A stretch of DNA of 64,000 nt from Methanomicrobium sp. W14. GTDB taxonomy: Archaea > Halobacteriota > Methanomicrobia > Methanomicrobiales > Methanomicrobiaceae. This document shows, in pieces, positions 55,622 to 64,000 of this stretch (position 1 is its first letter; each line of letters begins with the position of its first letter). The notes beneath the pieces were generated by a model, which searched no databases, was not told the DNA's origin, and saw nothing but the letters and a program-made list of their open reading frames with translations. The translations under genes and the position numbers were made by a program. The stretch covers positions 372,001 to 436,000 of the forward strand of contig NZ_JAGGMM010000003.1 in the NCBI RefSeq assembly GCF_017875315.1, in the 5' to 3' direction.

Positions 55622-55655
55622 CCAAATTAAAATAACTTACATATAGAGACACAAA

Positions 55656-56678
55656 ATGACAACATACAACGATATTTACATAAGAGACAATTTCGGTGAT
55701 ACAGGGGTCATTCCGTCGACCGGCATCCCTTACCAGTCCCCGGACATCATTCCCTTCCAGGACAAAACGCTTACGTGGGATAAGGCAAACTCGTCATATA
55801 AAGGCCCCCATATCGGAAAATCAATCATAAACAACGGTGTCAACAACATATACGTCCGGGCAAAAAACCTGGGCGATAAAGAGGTATCTGGCAGCACCGT
55901 CAGCCTGTACTACTCTAAAGCCTCCCTGTTTCTTCTGCCGGTCAAATGGACTTCTGTTATGAGTGCAGGAGGAAAAAAGGCCCTTTCGTTCGTCGACGGC
56001 TCAGGAAGCAACTCGATTTCCCCAGGGGGAGTTGCAGTCTCAAACCCTTCCTTTTTTCTGACAGGCCTGCCGCCGGTTTCACGTACACATTACTGTTTAA
56101 TCGGCATAGTGCAGACACCGGACCACCCCGTAACCATTCCCGCGGCATTCACAAGCAATGCCGCCTATGACAAATGGGTAATGAATAACCCCGCCGTTGC
56201 ATACCGCAACATCAGTTATTCCCCCAATACCAAAACACAGGTGAGCAGGGTCTTTGATTTCGGCAACGTTAACCAAAGTTCTGCTTATTTCACTATCATC
56301 ATAACAGGGCACGGTTTCGTCCCCGGGACAGCCGTCAGGTCGCAGTGTACAGACGTAAACTGCCCCATAGACAACAATGCATCTCTTCCCGAGGGTGACC
56401 CGCAGGGCAACCAGAACGCAAGTTTTGTAACGAGTGTCCCCGGAAATTTCAGCGGAAACCTGGTGGTTACCGTCACGTCCCCCGAAGGAAATTTCCCCGC
56501 AGGAGCAAGCCTGACCATTTCATACTTCCAGATTCCAGACAAATCAAACGCCCTGGATATGGCAGTTGCAAGACGTTTTGCCTTAGCGGAGAATGCGGAC
56601 TTAAAAGTGCCCAAACTTATAAGGCTTGGCGAGTGCAGGCTCAACATAACAGGCGACCCCGCACTGGCTGAAGACTGA
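55656..56678 (+). CDS. Beta-rich unknown protein of the LamG cluster
   Basis: 340 residues, soluble, no signal peptide. The N-terminal part (YIRDNFGDTGVIPSTG, NNIYVRAKNLGDKEVSG) looks like a structural beta domain; the middle holds YFTIIITGHGFVPGTAV and GNLVVTVTSPEGNF, and the end is helical (LDMAVARRFALAENAD). It follows the previous gene by 34 nt. I have the impression of similar unnamed bacterial proteins beside LamG genes, which needs a search. No catalytic motif is seen. Confidence 0.65.
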   Translation: MTTYNDIYIRDNFGDTGVIPSTGIPYQSPDIIPFQDKTLTWDKANSSYKGPHIGKSIINNGVNNIYVRAKNLGDKEVSGSTVSLYYSKASLFLLPVKWTSVMSAGGKKALSFVDGSGSNSISPGGVAVSNPSFFLTGLPPVSRTHYCLIGIVQTPDHPVTIPAAFTSNAAYDKWVMNNPAVAYRNISYSPNTKTQVSRVFDFGNVNQSSAYFTIIITGHGFVPGTAVRSQCTDVNCPIDNNASLPEGDPQGNQNASFVTSVPGNFSGNLVVTVTSPEGNFPAGASLTISYFQIPDKSNALDMAVARRFALAENADLKVPKLIRLGECRLNITGDPALAED

Positions 56679-56808
56679 CCGGCATTTACTGGTTTTCCAT
56701 TCCTTTTTTTTAGAATTTTGCAGGATAATAAACGATAACAGATGGAAAAAGAGCAGAGTTTTTCATCAGGATAAAAATATATGTTTTTTTAAAATTTTAC
56801 CGGATATT

Positions 56809-58053
56809 TTACGTCCCGATATCCCAGCTGGTCATGTATTTTTCCTGGTATTCGGAAAGTTTGTCGATTTCAACGCCGAGGGAGGAAAGCTTTAACTTCG
56901 CAACCGAGACGTCGATATCGTTCGGGACTTCGTAAACCCCTCCGGAAAGCTTCGGCCCTTCGTTTTTGATATACTCTGAGCACAAAGCCTGAAGCGCAAA
57001 CGAGAGATCCATTACCTCTACGGGATGGCCCATACCTTTCGGGACTGAAAGGTTTACAAGGCGACCTTCGGCAAGGACACTTATTTTTTTGCCTTTTATG
57101 ATATAGGTGTCAATTCCGTCGCGCTTTTCCATTCCTTCCTTGTGCTCCTCAAGCCATGGGATATCGATTTCGACATTGAAATGACCGGCGTTTGAAAGAA
57201 TCACACCGTCCTTCATAAGCGGGAAGTGGTCCCCGGTTATAATCGACGTGTTTCCGGTGGTGGTTACAAAGATGTCGCCTATCTTTGCCGCCTCCTCCAT
57301 CGTCATCACGTAATATCCGTCCATGTGCGCCTCAAGTGCACGTCTCGGGTCGACCTCGGTCACAATCACCTTTGCGCCGAGACCGTGCGCCATCTTTGCA
57401 AGTCCGTGTCCGCAGAACCCGTATCCCGCAACCACAAACCATTTTCCCCCGATAAGGGTGTTCGTCGTAATCATAACGGCCGAAAGTGCACTCTCCCCTG
57501 TCCCGTGGACATTATCAAAGTGCCTTTTCATCGGGGTATCGTTTACAGCTATAACCGGAAACTCAAGCTTTCCTTCCGCCGCCATCGAGCGGAGGCGGTG
57601 GATTCCTGTCGTCGTCTCCTCGCACCCTCCGACGATATTGTCCAGGAGTTCGCGCCTCTTCGTATGAATCCTGTGTATCAGGTCCATACCGTCGTCGATT
57701 GTAACAGTCGGGTTCGAATCGAGGACACGATCTATTGCGTCATAATATTCATCGACCGAACACGCACGCTTAGCGTAACAGTGGACATTTTTGACCGAAT
57801 TCAACGCCTCTGCAACGTCGTCCTGCGTTGACAGTGGGTTGCATCCGGTGATGTACACTTCCGCACCTCCTGCAGCAAGGGTCTCTACAAGGACGGCCGT
57901 CTTAGCCTCAACGTGAAGCGCCATCCCGATTCTTGTACCTGAAAGGGGCTTTTGTGCCTCAAATCTTTTTCTGATTGCGCCGAGAACAGGCATGTACTGC
58001 CTCGCCCAGCTCATCTTAAGTTCACCTGTATTCAAAATTTCACCTTTTTTCAA
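56809..58053 (-). CDS. ahcY: S-adenosylhomocysteine hydrolase
   Basis: 414 residues. Motifs: GMALHVEAKTAVLVETL, TIDDGMDLI, and NAD-binding GYGFCGHGLAKMAHGLGAKVIVTEVDP. The C-terminal segment is close to archaeal AhcY, lacking the extra loop of eukaryotic forms. It splits S-adenosylhomocysteine to homocysteine and adenosine (or inosine homologue in methanogens), removing the product of methyltransferases. The start at 58053 is supported by the conserved GELKMSWARQYMP opening. Confidence 0.95.
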   Translation of the reverse strand: MKKGEILNTGELKMSWARQYMPVLGAIRKRFEAQKPLSGTRIGMALHVEAKTAVLVETLAAGGAEVYITGCNPLSTQDDVAEALNSVKNVHCYAKRACSVDEYYDAIDRVLDSNPTVTIDDGMDLIHRIHTKRRELLDNIVGGCEETTTGIHRLRSMAAEGKLEFPVIAVNDTPMKRHFDNVHGTGESALSAVMITTNTLIGGKWFVVAGYGFCGHGLAKMAHGLGAKVIVTEVDPRRALEAHMDGYYVMTMEEAAKIGDIFVTTTGNTSIITGDHFPLMKDGVILSNAGHFNVEIDIPWLEEHKEGMEKRDGIDTYIIKGKKISVLAEGRLVNLSVPKGMGHPVEVMDLSFALQALCSEYIKNEGPKLSGGVYEVPNDIDVSVAKLKLSSLGVEIDKLSEYQEKYMTSWDIGT

Positions 58054-58112
58054 ACTGAACAGATATTTTGGATTTAAAGATAATAGTTATTTACCATTCC
58101 TGTGCATGGAAT

Positions 58113-58382
58113 ATGAACAAAGAGGATATGATGGACGGACTTGTGCCTGTAGCAAAAGGACTTCGGGATGAGCTTATTCAGTACGGGGAATTCGTACCGC
58201 GTGAATCCTATGTAAACCCGCAATCAGGTACATTATGGCGGAAAAACCCGGACGGAACACTTAATGACATTACAAAGGACAAATCACGTGTCCTTACGGC
58301 CCTTGAGCACTACGGAATGAATGTTGAAAAAACAAGGGAAAAGTGCAGAAAGGGAAGAGAGGAGTGGACGGGGGAAGAATAG
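58113..58382 (+). CDS. Small unknown protein, divergent from ahcY
   Basis: 89 residues from ATG 58113 (MNKEDMMDGLVPVAKGLRDE); an in-frame TTG at 58068 would overlap the ahcY promoter. Charged, helical at both ends, with PRESYVNPQSGTLWRKNPDGTLND in the middle. No family is recognised. It may share a promoter region with ahcY. Downstream hisF starts 66 nt later on the same strand. Confidence 0.6.
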   Translation: MNKEDMMDGLVPVAKGLRDELIQYGEFVPRESYVNPQSGTLWRKNPDGTLNDITKDKSRVLTALEHYGMNVEKTREKCRKGREEWTGEE

Positions 58383-58447
58383 AACACAGAAGAGAAGACA
58401 AAAATATCTCAGGCATTCATTTAAAGGACTTACATTAAGGATTTACA

Positions 58448-59254
58448 ATGACTCTTACAAAGCGCATAATCCCGTGCCTTGACATAAAAGACGGCAGGGT
58501 CGTGAAGGGGACAAATTTTCTGGGACTTCGCGATGCAGGAGACCCTGTCGAACTTGCCGCAAGCTACAATGAACAGGGCGCCGACGAGGTGGTGTTTCTG
58601 GACATCACCGCGTCGAAAGAGAACAGGAAGGCCCTGATTGATGTAATCCGGCGTGCAGCTGACCAGCTTTTTCTGCCGTTAACGGTAGGCGGCGGAGTCA
58701 GTTCGGTTAAAGATATGCAGGACCTCCTGCGGGCAGGTGCGGACAAAGTCTCCGTAAACACGAGCGGCATCAAAAACCCGGAGCTGATAAGGCAGGGAGC
58801 GGAAAAGTTCGGGAACCAGTGCATAGTCTCCGCAATAGACGTAAGGCGAAACGATACGAAAAAAGAGGGGACCACGGAGATTTTAATGCCCGACGGGAGT
58901 TTATGCTGGTATGAAGTGGTGATATACGGGGGAAGCAGACCTACCGGAATCGATGCGGTCAAATGGGCAAAAGAGGCAGAAAGACTTGGTTCCGGAGAGA
59001 TTCTTTTAACCTCAATGGAAACTGACGGCGTCAAAAAAGGCTTTGACATCCCGGTTACTTCAAAAATTGCATCTGAAGTAGGAATACCTGTTATCGCATC
59101 AGGCGGAGTCGGCAAAGTGGAGCATTTCTATGATGGCTTTGTCTGTGGACATGCAGATGCCTGCCTTGCCGCATCTGTGTTTCACTTCGGCGAGATGAAA
59201 GTAGGCGACGTCAAAAAATATCTCCATGAAAGAGGTGTCTGCGTAAGGGTCTAA
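58448..59254 (+). CDS. hisF: Imidazole glycerol phosphate synthase, cyclase subunit
   Basis: 268 residues, TIM barrel. [15 protein letters not shown] carries the catalytic Asp12; [11 protein letters not shown] and [13 protein letters not shown] are phosphate-binding loops, and IVSAIDVRR holds the second Asp. HisF makes imidazole glycerol phosphate and AICAR using ammonia from HisH. No other his genes adjoin, so histidine genes are scattered. The length is normal for archaeal HisF. Confidence 0.95.
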   Translation: MTLTKRIIPCLDIKDGRVVKGTNFLGLRDAGDPVELAASYNEQGADEVVFLDITASKENRKALIDVIRRAADQLFLPLTVGGGVSSVKDMQDLLRAGADKVSVNTSGIKNPELIRQGAEKFGNQCIVSAIDVRRNDTKKEGTTEILMPDGSLCWYEVVIYGGSRPTGIDAVKWAKEAERLGSGEILLTSMETDGVKKGFDIPVTSKIASEVGIPVIASGGVGKVEHFYDGFVCGHADACLAASVFHFGEMKVGDVKKYLHERGVCVRV

Positions 59255-59319
59255 AATTGAAATTACAATTAAACCCATAATAATTAAGTCCATGATAAAT
59301 TCCAAAATAAGATAAAAAA

Positions 59320-60270
59320 TCAGACTGCAAAATCAAGGTCTGTGTAGATATCAGGGCCGTCCATAACAGTCTTTGCAATGGCAAGGTCCTGTATCGCAAG
59401 ACCTGTCGAGTCAAATACCGTAATCCCGGAACCACTGTTTCTTTTTTTCTTCCCTAAAACTACCTCTCCAAGAGTTCCTGAAATTTCGGACTCTGAAAAA
59501 AAACCTTTTGAGAGTGGCACATTTATCTCGCCCGAATGAACAGCCTGTCTCACGTCATCGACATATACCGAAGCTTTTTTAAGAATTCCCGGGTCAAGCT
59601 CCTCCTTTCCGGGTGCATCCGCACCTACCGCGTTTATATGCGTCCCTTCATTTATCCACTCCTCCCTGACAAGAGGAGCCCGCGAAGGGGTCGCCGTTAC
59701 AAGCACATCGCAGTCGCATGCCTTTTGTAGTACGGAAACGCTTCTGCATTCAAAGCCTTTGTTTTTAAGAAAACTGCAAAGGGATGAGGCATGCATTTCA
59801 TTCCTGCTCCACACATAAACCTCCTCTACGTCAAGCTCCTTTGATATTGCCATAACGGATGCTTTCGCCTGGTTTCCGGAACCTACAAGACCAAGCCTTA
59901 TGCTCTTTTTTCCCGACAGGTACTTTGCGGCGACTGCCCCGGCGGCAGCGGTCCTCAAATCAGTAAGATGAGTCGCATTTATGACCGCAACCGGACGGCC
60001 CGTCTCAGTATCAAGAATTACGGTTAAGGCCATTACCGTAGGAAGGCCGAAACTTACGTTTTCGGGGTGGACATTGACTATCTTTACGCCCGCGATATTC
60101 ATTGAGGGAATGTACGCCGGCATTGTCCTGAAGTCTCCTTTAGGGAGGTCTACATATTCCTTGGGCGGCATGGTAACCTGGTTTTTACCGTGCTCCCTGA
60201 ACGCCTCCTCGACAGTATGATTAAGAGATTTTAGATCAATATTTTTCGCCGGGTCAGGGTAATATCTCAT
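59320..60270 (-). CDS. Ornithine cyclodeaminase/alanine dehydrogenase family
   Basis: 316 residues. NAD-binding GLVGSGNQAKASVMAI, substrate region MPPKEYVDLPKGDFRTMPAY, THLTDLRTAAAGAVAAKYL, and INAVGADAPGKEELD with the conserved Asp. Archaeal members act as alanine dehydrogenase; others as ornithine cyclodeaminase or ketimine reductase. The sequence alone cannot separate these, but alanine dehydrogenase is likely in a methanogen without a proline gene nearby. Confidence 0.85.
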   Translation of the reverse strand: MRYYPDPAKNIDLKSLNHTVEEAFREHGKNQVTMPPKEYVDLPKGDFRTMPAYIPSMNIAGVKIVNVHPENVSFGLPTVMALTVILDTETGRPVAVINATHLTDLRTAAAGAVAAKYLSGKKSIRLGLVGSGNQAKASVMAISKELDVEEVYVWSRNEMHASSLCSFLKNKGFECRSVSVLQKACDCDVLVTATPSRAPLVREEWINEGTHINAVGADAPGKEELDPGILKKASVYVDDVRQAVHSGEINVPLSKGFFSESEISGTLGEVVLGKKKRNSGSGITVFDSTGLAIQDLAIAKTVMDGPDIYTDLDFAV

Positions 60271-60401
60271 GATGTGAGAATAACCTTTTTTTGCCTTAAC
60301 TGTTTTTGCCCTGAAACAAAAGGGCGGTTCGCATGCATGACAGGTTATTAAAAAATAATATATACAAGTCGGAAAGAGTATTCGTAAATCTGGTGATTAA
60401 A

Positions 60402-60941
60402 ATGAAAATGAATGTGAGCAGATTTGTTATTATTGCAGCGACAGTAGTTATACTGGCAGGGGTAGTCCTCATATCCGGATGTACGGGAACGGACAGCCAG
60501 AAAATTGTACAGCCGACAGAAACATCAACGGCAACAACCGTTCAGACGGAATCTGCCGCTGCGACAGCAGAGACAACGCAGCCTTCGGTGGAAGACCTCG
60601 AATGGAAAGTATGGCGTGAAGGCTCAAACACCCTTAACGCACTAGGCGGATACTTTGTATACAGCCCTAATGTAAACGGACAAAAATTTAAGGCATTAAA
60701 GGTTCAGGTCACTGCCAGCGGCCCTGTTACGGTCCTATTTTTTAATGACACGCAGCTTTCAAACTTTGAAAAGAAGATGTCTACAAATTCCGGAGATTTT
60801 ACGCCCATTGAGCGTTACGACAATGTCAACTACAAAGAAATGGAAGTATACTCCGATGACTACCTGAATGTCGTCATATTGAATACGGGAGACAAACTTG
60901 TGACTGCTGACTTTAATATCTGGTACAAAAATATTGTCTGA
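60402..60941 (+). CDS. Lipoprotein with Thr/Ala linker, unknown domain
   Basis: 179 residues from ATG 60402, preceded by GGTGA at 60392-60396; the upstream in-frame ATG at 60333 would break the signal. A lipoprotein signal ends at Cys27 (VVLISGC), followed by a Thr/Ala/Glu linker and a beta-rich domain (SNTLNALGGYFVYSPN, LKVQVTASGPVTVLFF, DDYLNVVILNTGDKL). Such domains resemble small ligand- or cell-surface-binding modules. Function unknown. Confidence 0.75.
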   Translation: MKMNVSRFVIIAATVVILAGVVLISGCTGTDSQKIVQPTETSTATTVQTESAAATAETTQPSVEDLEWKVWREGSNTLNALGGYFVYSPNVNGQKFKALKVQVTASGPVTVLFFNDTQLSNFEKKMSTNSGDFTPIERYDNVNYKEMEVYSDDYLNVVILNTGDKLVTADFNIWYKNIV

Positions 60942-61520
60942 GCATTTTTTTAGTAAACTCTCCTTTCAAAAAAATATTTTAATTTCCATTCAGACATCAG
61001 ATTAAATGTGTTTCCTTCATTCGTTTGTTTAAAAAGAGAATAATCTCATTAAATAGAATTAATGGTTGGGTATTTTTTTAATTATCAGAAAAACAGAGTA
61101 TTCAACTCTCAATGATCTGTTGCTGTTTTACAAGCTATTCAATATTTGAGCACAGATTCCCTAAAAATCACATATAATAGAGACCGTATTATTATTGCAT
61201 CAGTTGTGTGCGGGGTCTATAGCTGTATTATTTTGGATTTCCGTTTCAAAACCCGTTCAACGTACAGCCGTTATCCACTCAATTTTTCCAATGAAGGAAA
61301 GACATTGTTCAATCAAAAAACATGCTGATTTTTCAGATTCATATGGTAAAGAATAAATAAAAAACATTTATACCAAATACAAACGATTCTATCTTTAAAG
61401 TGAGACTCATGAAATAAATAATATGCAAATACTATTGGTTCTTTTGATTCAAAAAAATATTATTAAAATATCTAATGCACTGATTTAAAATAGAATAACA
61501 GATGAAACACTGGAGCATAA
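60942..61520. other. 579-nt AT-rich spacer before the sugar-nucleotide genes
   Basis: Very AT-rich and without a convincing gene. It holds several TATA-like runs and the GGAG ribosome-binding site of the next gene (61511-61514). The sharp drop in GC marks the edge of an AT-rich, possibly acquired, block. Confidence 0.55.
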
Positions 61521-62099
61521 ATGATTAAATTCGGAAAAAATCAAATTTGCAAGGATATTGTATTTTTTGAGCCGATAACAATGGGTTTTCCATCAACTGA
61601 AAATCTAAAAAAAACTGACTACAACGGCACAATAATAGGAAAAAATGCTATATTGCGCTCAGGTTCAATATTCTACTGTGATGTTGAAATTGGTGACAAC
61701 TTTTCATCAGGCCACAACATACTGATAAGAGAACACACAAAAATCGGAAATCAGGTCTCTATAGGTACACAAACCATTATTGAGGGACACACAACTATTG
61801 GTAACAACACAAACATACAAAGCATGGTATTTATTCCGACAAATACAAAAATCGGGAATCATGTATTTATTGGCCCAAATGTTGTAATTACAAATGATAA
61901 ATACCCTCCGGGAGATAAGAAAAACCTTATTGGAGCAATTATTTCAGATTACGCGGCCATAGGGGCCAATTCCACAATCCTGCCCGGTATAAAGATTGGT
62001 AAAAATACACTTATTGGTGCCGGGTCTGTAGTCACAAAAGATGTACCCGACGGGATGCTCGCTGTTGGAAATCCTGCAAAAATCATAAAAAAAAGATGA
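61521..62099 (+). CDS. Left-handed beta-helix N-acetyltransferase (WbpD/WlbB-like)
   Basis: 192 residues of hexapeptide repeats ([56 protein letters not shown]) forming a left-handed beta helix, with the usual ending [12 protein letters not shown]. Together with the next two genes it matches acetylation of the 3-amino group in UDP-diacetamido-uronic acid synthesis. GGAG precedes the ATG. Its TGA overlaps the next ATG (ATGA). Confidence 0.85.
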   Translation: MIKFGKNQICKDIVFFEPITMGFPSTENLKKTDYNGTIIGKNAILRSGSIFYCDVEIGDNFSSGHNILIREHTKIGNQVSIGTQTIIEGHTTIGNNTNIQSMVFIPTNTKIGNHVFIGPNVVITNDKYPPGDKKNLIGAIISDYAAIGANSTILPGIKIGKNTLIGAGSVVTKDVPDGMLAVGNPAKIIKKR

Positions 62100-63184
62100 T
62101 TCCAATGATACCTATCGCCAAACCATTAATCCAGAATGAAGAAATAAGTGCAGTTACAGAAGTGTTAAGAAGCGGGAAACTAGCCAGCGGCAGTAAAGTC
62201 AAAGAATTTGAAGAGAGATTTGCAGATTATTGTAATACTGACTTTGCTGTAGCGACAAACTCAGGAACTTCAGCTTTACATACGGCTCTTCTTGCTGAAA
62301 ATATTACCCATAATGATGAAGTAATTGTTCCTGATTTTTCATTTGTTGCAACGGCATCTTCAGTTTTAATGTGCGGGGCCAAACCCGTATTTGCAGATAT
62401 TAACATGGATACATATAATATAGATTATCAAAATATTGAAGATTTGATAACATCCAAAACCAAAGCAATAATTTGCGTTCATCTTTTTGGAAATCCCTGC
62501 GATATGGATAAATTGATACAAATCGCAAATGAACATGACCTTGCTATAATTGAAGATGCTGCACAGGCGCATGGATCTAAATATCATAACAAAAAAGCGG
62601 GAAGTTTGGGAGACGCAGGATGTTTTTCATTTTATGCAACAAAAAATATGACAACTGGTGAAGGAGGAATGATTACAACATCGGACCCGGAAGTATATGA
62701 AAAAGCCAAAAAAATTATTGATCATGGACAAAAAGGCAGATATCTTCATGAAATACTTGGGTACAACTATAGAATGACAGACATTGCAGCAGCTATAGGA
62801 ATAGAACAACTAAAAAAATTAGACAAATTTAATTCAGAAAGACAAAATAATGCAAGGAGATACAATGAAAAACTTAATGCAGACGGAATAATTAAACCGC
62901 ACCCAATGGATAACTGCGAACATGTATATCATCAATATGCAATAAGAGTCACTGAAGATTATTCCATGTCCAGAGAAGAATTAATCGAATATCTTAGAAA
63001 TAATGAGATTATTACAGCTGTGCATTATCCGTCCTGCATAAGTTCACAGCCACTTTTCAATAATAAAGAACCTGATAATTCCACTTCAAACAGACTTTCT
63101 AAAGAAATACTAAGTCTTCCGGTTCACCCTTCAGTAAAAGAAAATGAGATTAAATTTATCTGCGATCTTATAAACGAGGCATAA
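62096..63184 (+). CDS. DegT/DnrJ/EryC1 sugar aminotransferase (WbpE/WlbC-like)
   Basis: 362 residues. PLP Lys183 in [13 protein letters not shown], Asp154 in [23 protein letters not shown] for phosphate binding, and [19 protein letters not shown]. It transfers an amino group from glutamate to a 3-keto sugar nucleotide. Coupled to the acetyltransferase (ATGA overlap) and 2 nt before the oxidoreductase gene. AT-rich codon use (AAA, ATA, AAT) differs from the housekeeping genes upstream. Confidence 0.92.
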   Translation: MIPMIPIAKPLIQNEEISAVTEVLRSGKLASGSKVKEFEERFADYCNTDFAVATNSGTSALHTALLAENITHNDEVIVPDFSFVATASSVLMCGAKPVFADINMDTYNIDYQNIEDLITSKTKAIICVHLFGNPCDMDKLIQIANEHDLAIIEDAAQAHGSKYHNKKAGSLGDAGCFSFYATKNMTTGEGGMITTSDPEVYEKAKKIIDHGQKGRYLHEILGYNYRMTDIAAAIGIEQLKKLDKFNSERQNNARRYNEKLNADGIIKPHPMDNCEHVYHQYAIRVTEDYSMSREELIEYLRNNEIITAVHYPSCISSQPLFNNKEPDNSTSNRLSKEILSLPVHPSVKENEIKFICDLINEA

Positions 63185-63186
63185 CT

Positions 63187-64000
63187 ATGGATTTAGGCGT
63201 TGTTGGTGTCGGTGCAATGGGAGTTAACCATGCCCGCATTTACTCAGAATTGAAAGAAGTTAAAAACCTGTATATATATGACATTGATCAAAATAAAACT
63301 AAAGAAATAGCTGAGCTATATGATGCAAATATATGTTCATCATATGATGAACTACTAAAATCCGTAGAAGCTGTAAACGTCTGTGTTCCAACTCATTTTC
63401 ACTATGGATTTGCAAAAAAATCAATTGAAAAAAATATTCCCACGCTTATAGAAAAGCCCTTGTGCAATAATCATTTTGAAGCACAAAAAATCATGGAAAT
63501 AATTCCTAAAGGTCTTATTGTAGGTGTAGGCCACATAGAACGTTTTAATCCAATAATTCCTAAAATTTTGAATATTGTAAAAAATCCGTTATATGTAGAA
63601 ATTAATCGTCACAACCCGGACTCTGCAAGAATTAAAGATTCTACGGTTATTGAAGACCTTATGATACATGACATAGATATTGTATTTAACAATTTATTCC
63701 CGGAGAAATATGAAAAAATAAATAACATGGGAAATGCAGACATTGCCTCGTGTCAAGTAAAATTCAAAAACTCAACCGTGCACATATCAGCAAGCAGAAA
63801 AGCATCTAAAAAAATTCGTAGAATTTACATCGAGGAAGAGGAAAGAACAATTGAAGCTGATCTAATGAACCAGGAAATCTATGTTTTCAGAAAACCTACA
63901 AATCTCCAATCAGACAGCAGGCAGTATCTTCAGGAGAATGTCATTGAAAAAATATTAATAAACAAACTTGAGCCTCTGAAAACAGAATTGAATAAATTTA
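63187..64000 (+). CDS. Gfo/Idh/MocA sugar-nucleotide dehydrogenase, 3' end outside window (WbpB/WlbA-like)
   Basis: 271 residues visible, no stop. Rossmann motif VGVGAMGVNHARIYSEL, the signature EKPLCNNHFEAQKI with catalytic Lys, and GHIERFNP; a later DLMIHDIDIV carries the active-site His. It oxidises the 3-hydroxyl of a UDP-sugar to give the substrate of the aminotransferase. The trio acetyltransferase-aminotransferase-dehydrogenase fits UDP-2,3-diacetamido sugar synthesis, known in methanogen N-glycans. Confidence 0.9.
   Translation, partial: MDLGVVGVGAMGVNHARIYSELKEVKNLYIYDIDQNKTKEIAELYDANICSSYDELLKSVEAVNVCVPTHFHYGFAKKSIEKNIPTLIEKPLCNNHFEAQKIMEIIPKGLIVGVGHIERFNPIIPKILNIVKNPLYVEINRHNPDSARIKDSTVIEDLMIHDIDIVFNNLFPEKYEKINNMGNADIASCQVKFKNSTVHISASRKASKKIRRIYIEEEERTIEADLMNQEIYVFRKPTNLQSDSRQYLQENVIEKILINKLEPLKTELNKF

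Noticed and set aside
61146-61328. 60-codon frame from TTG in the AT-rich spacer
   Set aside because: No ribosome-binding site, random-looking composition, no recognisable pattern.
1-64000. CRISPR arrays, integrases, transposases, rRNA genes
   Set aside because: Looked for regular direct repeats, recombinase motifs and rRNA-like sequence on both strands; none seen by eye.

Overview
The window looks like a chromosomal segment of a methanogenic archaeon, most likely of the order Methanomicrobiales (Methanoplanus/Methanolacinia-like). This is inferred from gene content and style: RIO2 kinase, DUF460 protein, cupin-type glucose-6-phosphate isomerase, TrmB regulator, PGF-type surface proteins, archaeal lipoproteins, many PAS/response-regulator proteins, TATA boxes about 28-34 nt before start codons, and moderate GC. 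No rRNA, tRNA, CRISPR array or complete insertion sequence was recognised.

Layout. 0-3.5 kb: the end of a PGF-anchored surface protein, a frameshifted MFS transporter, an M50 membrane protease and a monofunctional chorismate mutase. 3.5-8.5 kb: a PAS protein, then the arginine operon argC-CBS-argJ-argB on the minus strand, with an unexpected CBS-domain gene inside it, and an ADP-ribosylglycohydrolase. 8.6-20 kb: signalling genes (response regulator/PAS, a RecA-like partner, a 1073-residue TPR protein, an HTH-PAS-GAF protein, a membrane histidine kinase), an orphan dihydrolipoamide-dehydrogenase-like flavoprotein and an unknown protein. 20-29.8 kb: a TrmB regulator divergent from a surface protein plus cupin Pgi; the operon ncsA-type thiouridylase / two-RCK potassium channel / nadE; and the operon rio2-DUF460-thiL.

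30-36.3 kb is accessory: duplicated small membrane proteins, an unknown soluble/membrane protein pair, a secreted surface protein and an unusual subtilase-like protein with a PGF-pre-PGF domain. 36.5-43.9 kb is a compact AddB-AddA-Ogg operon, a bacterial-type helicase-nuclease pair followed by an 8-oxoguanine glycosylase. 43.9-51.5 kb: small unknown genes, a relic of a type I restriction methylase start, two tandem iron-type ABC binding lipoproteins, an ABC exporter, a lone ABC ATPase and a hemerythrin. 51.9-56.7 kb is the most novel part: a three-gene cluster headed by a 1070-residue LamG-membrane-transglutaminase-like protein. 56.8-60.9 kb returns to housekeeping (ahcY, hisF, alanine dehydrogenase/ornithine cyclodeaminase family) and a lipoprotein. 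61.5-64 kb enters an AT-rich sugar-nucleotide cluster whose three genes match the acetyltransferase, aminotransferase and dehydrogenase steps of UDP-diacetamido-uronic acid synthesis, probably for surface glycans.

Best candidates for an undescribed system are the LamG/transglutaminase cluster (51.9-56.7 kb) and, less strongly, the soluble/membrane protein pair at 31.4-32.6 kb. All functions come from reading motifs by eye; no database search was run.
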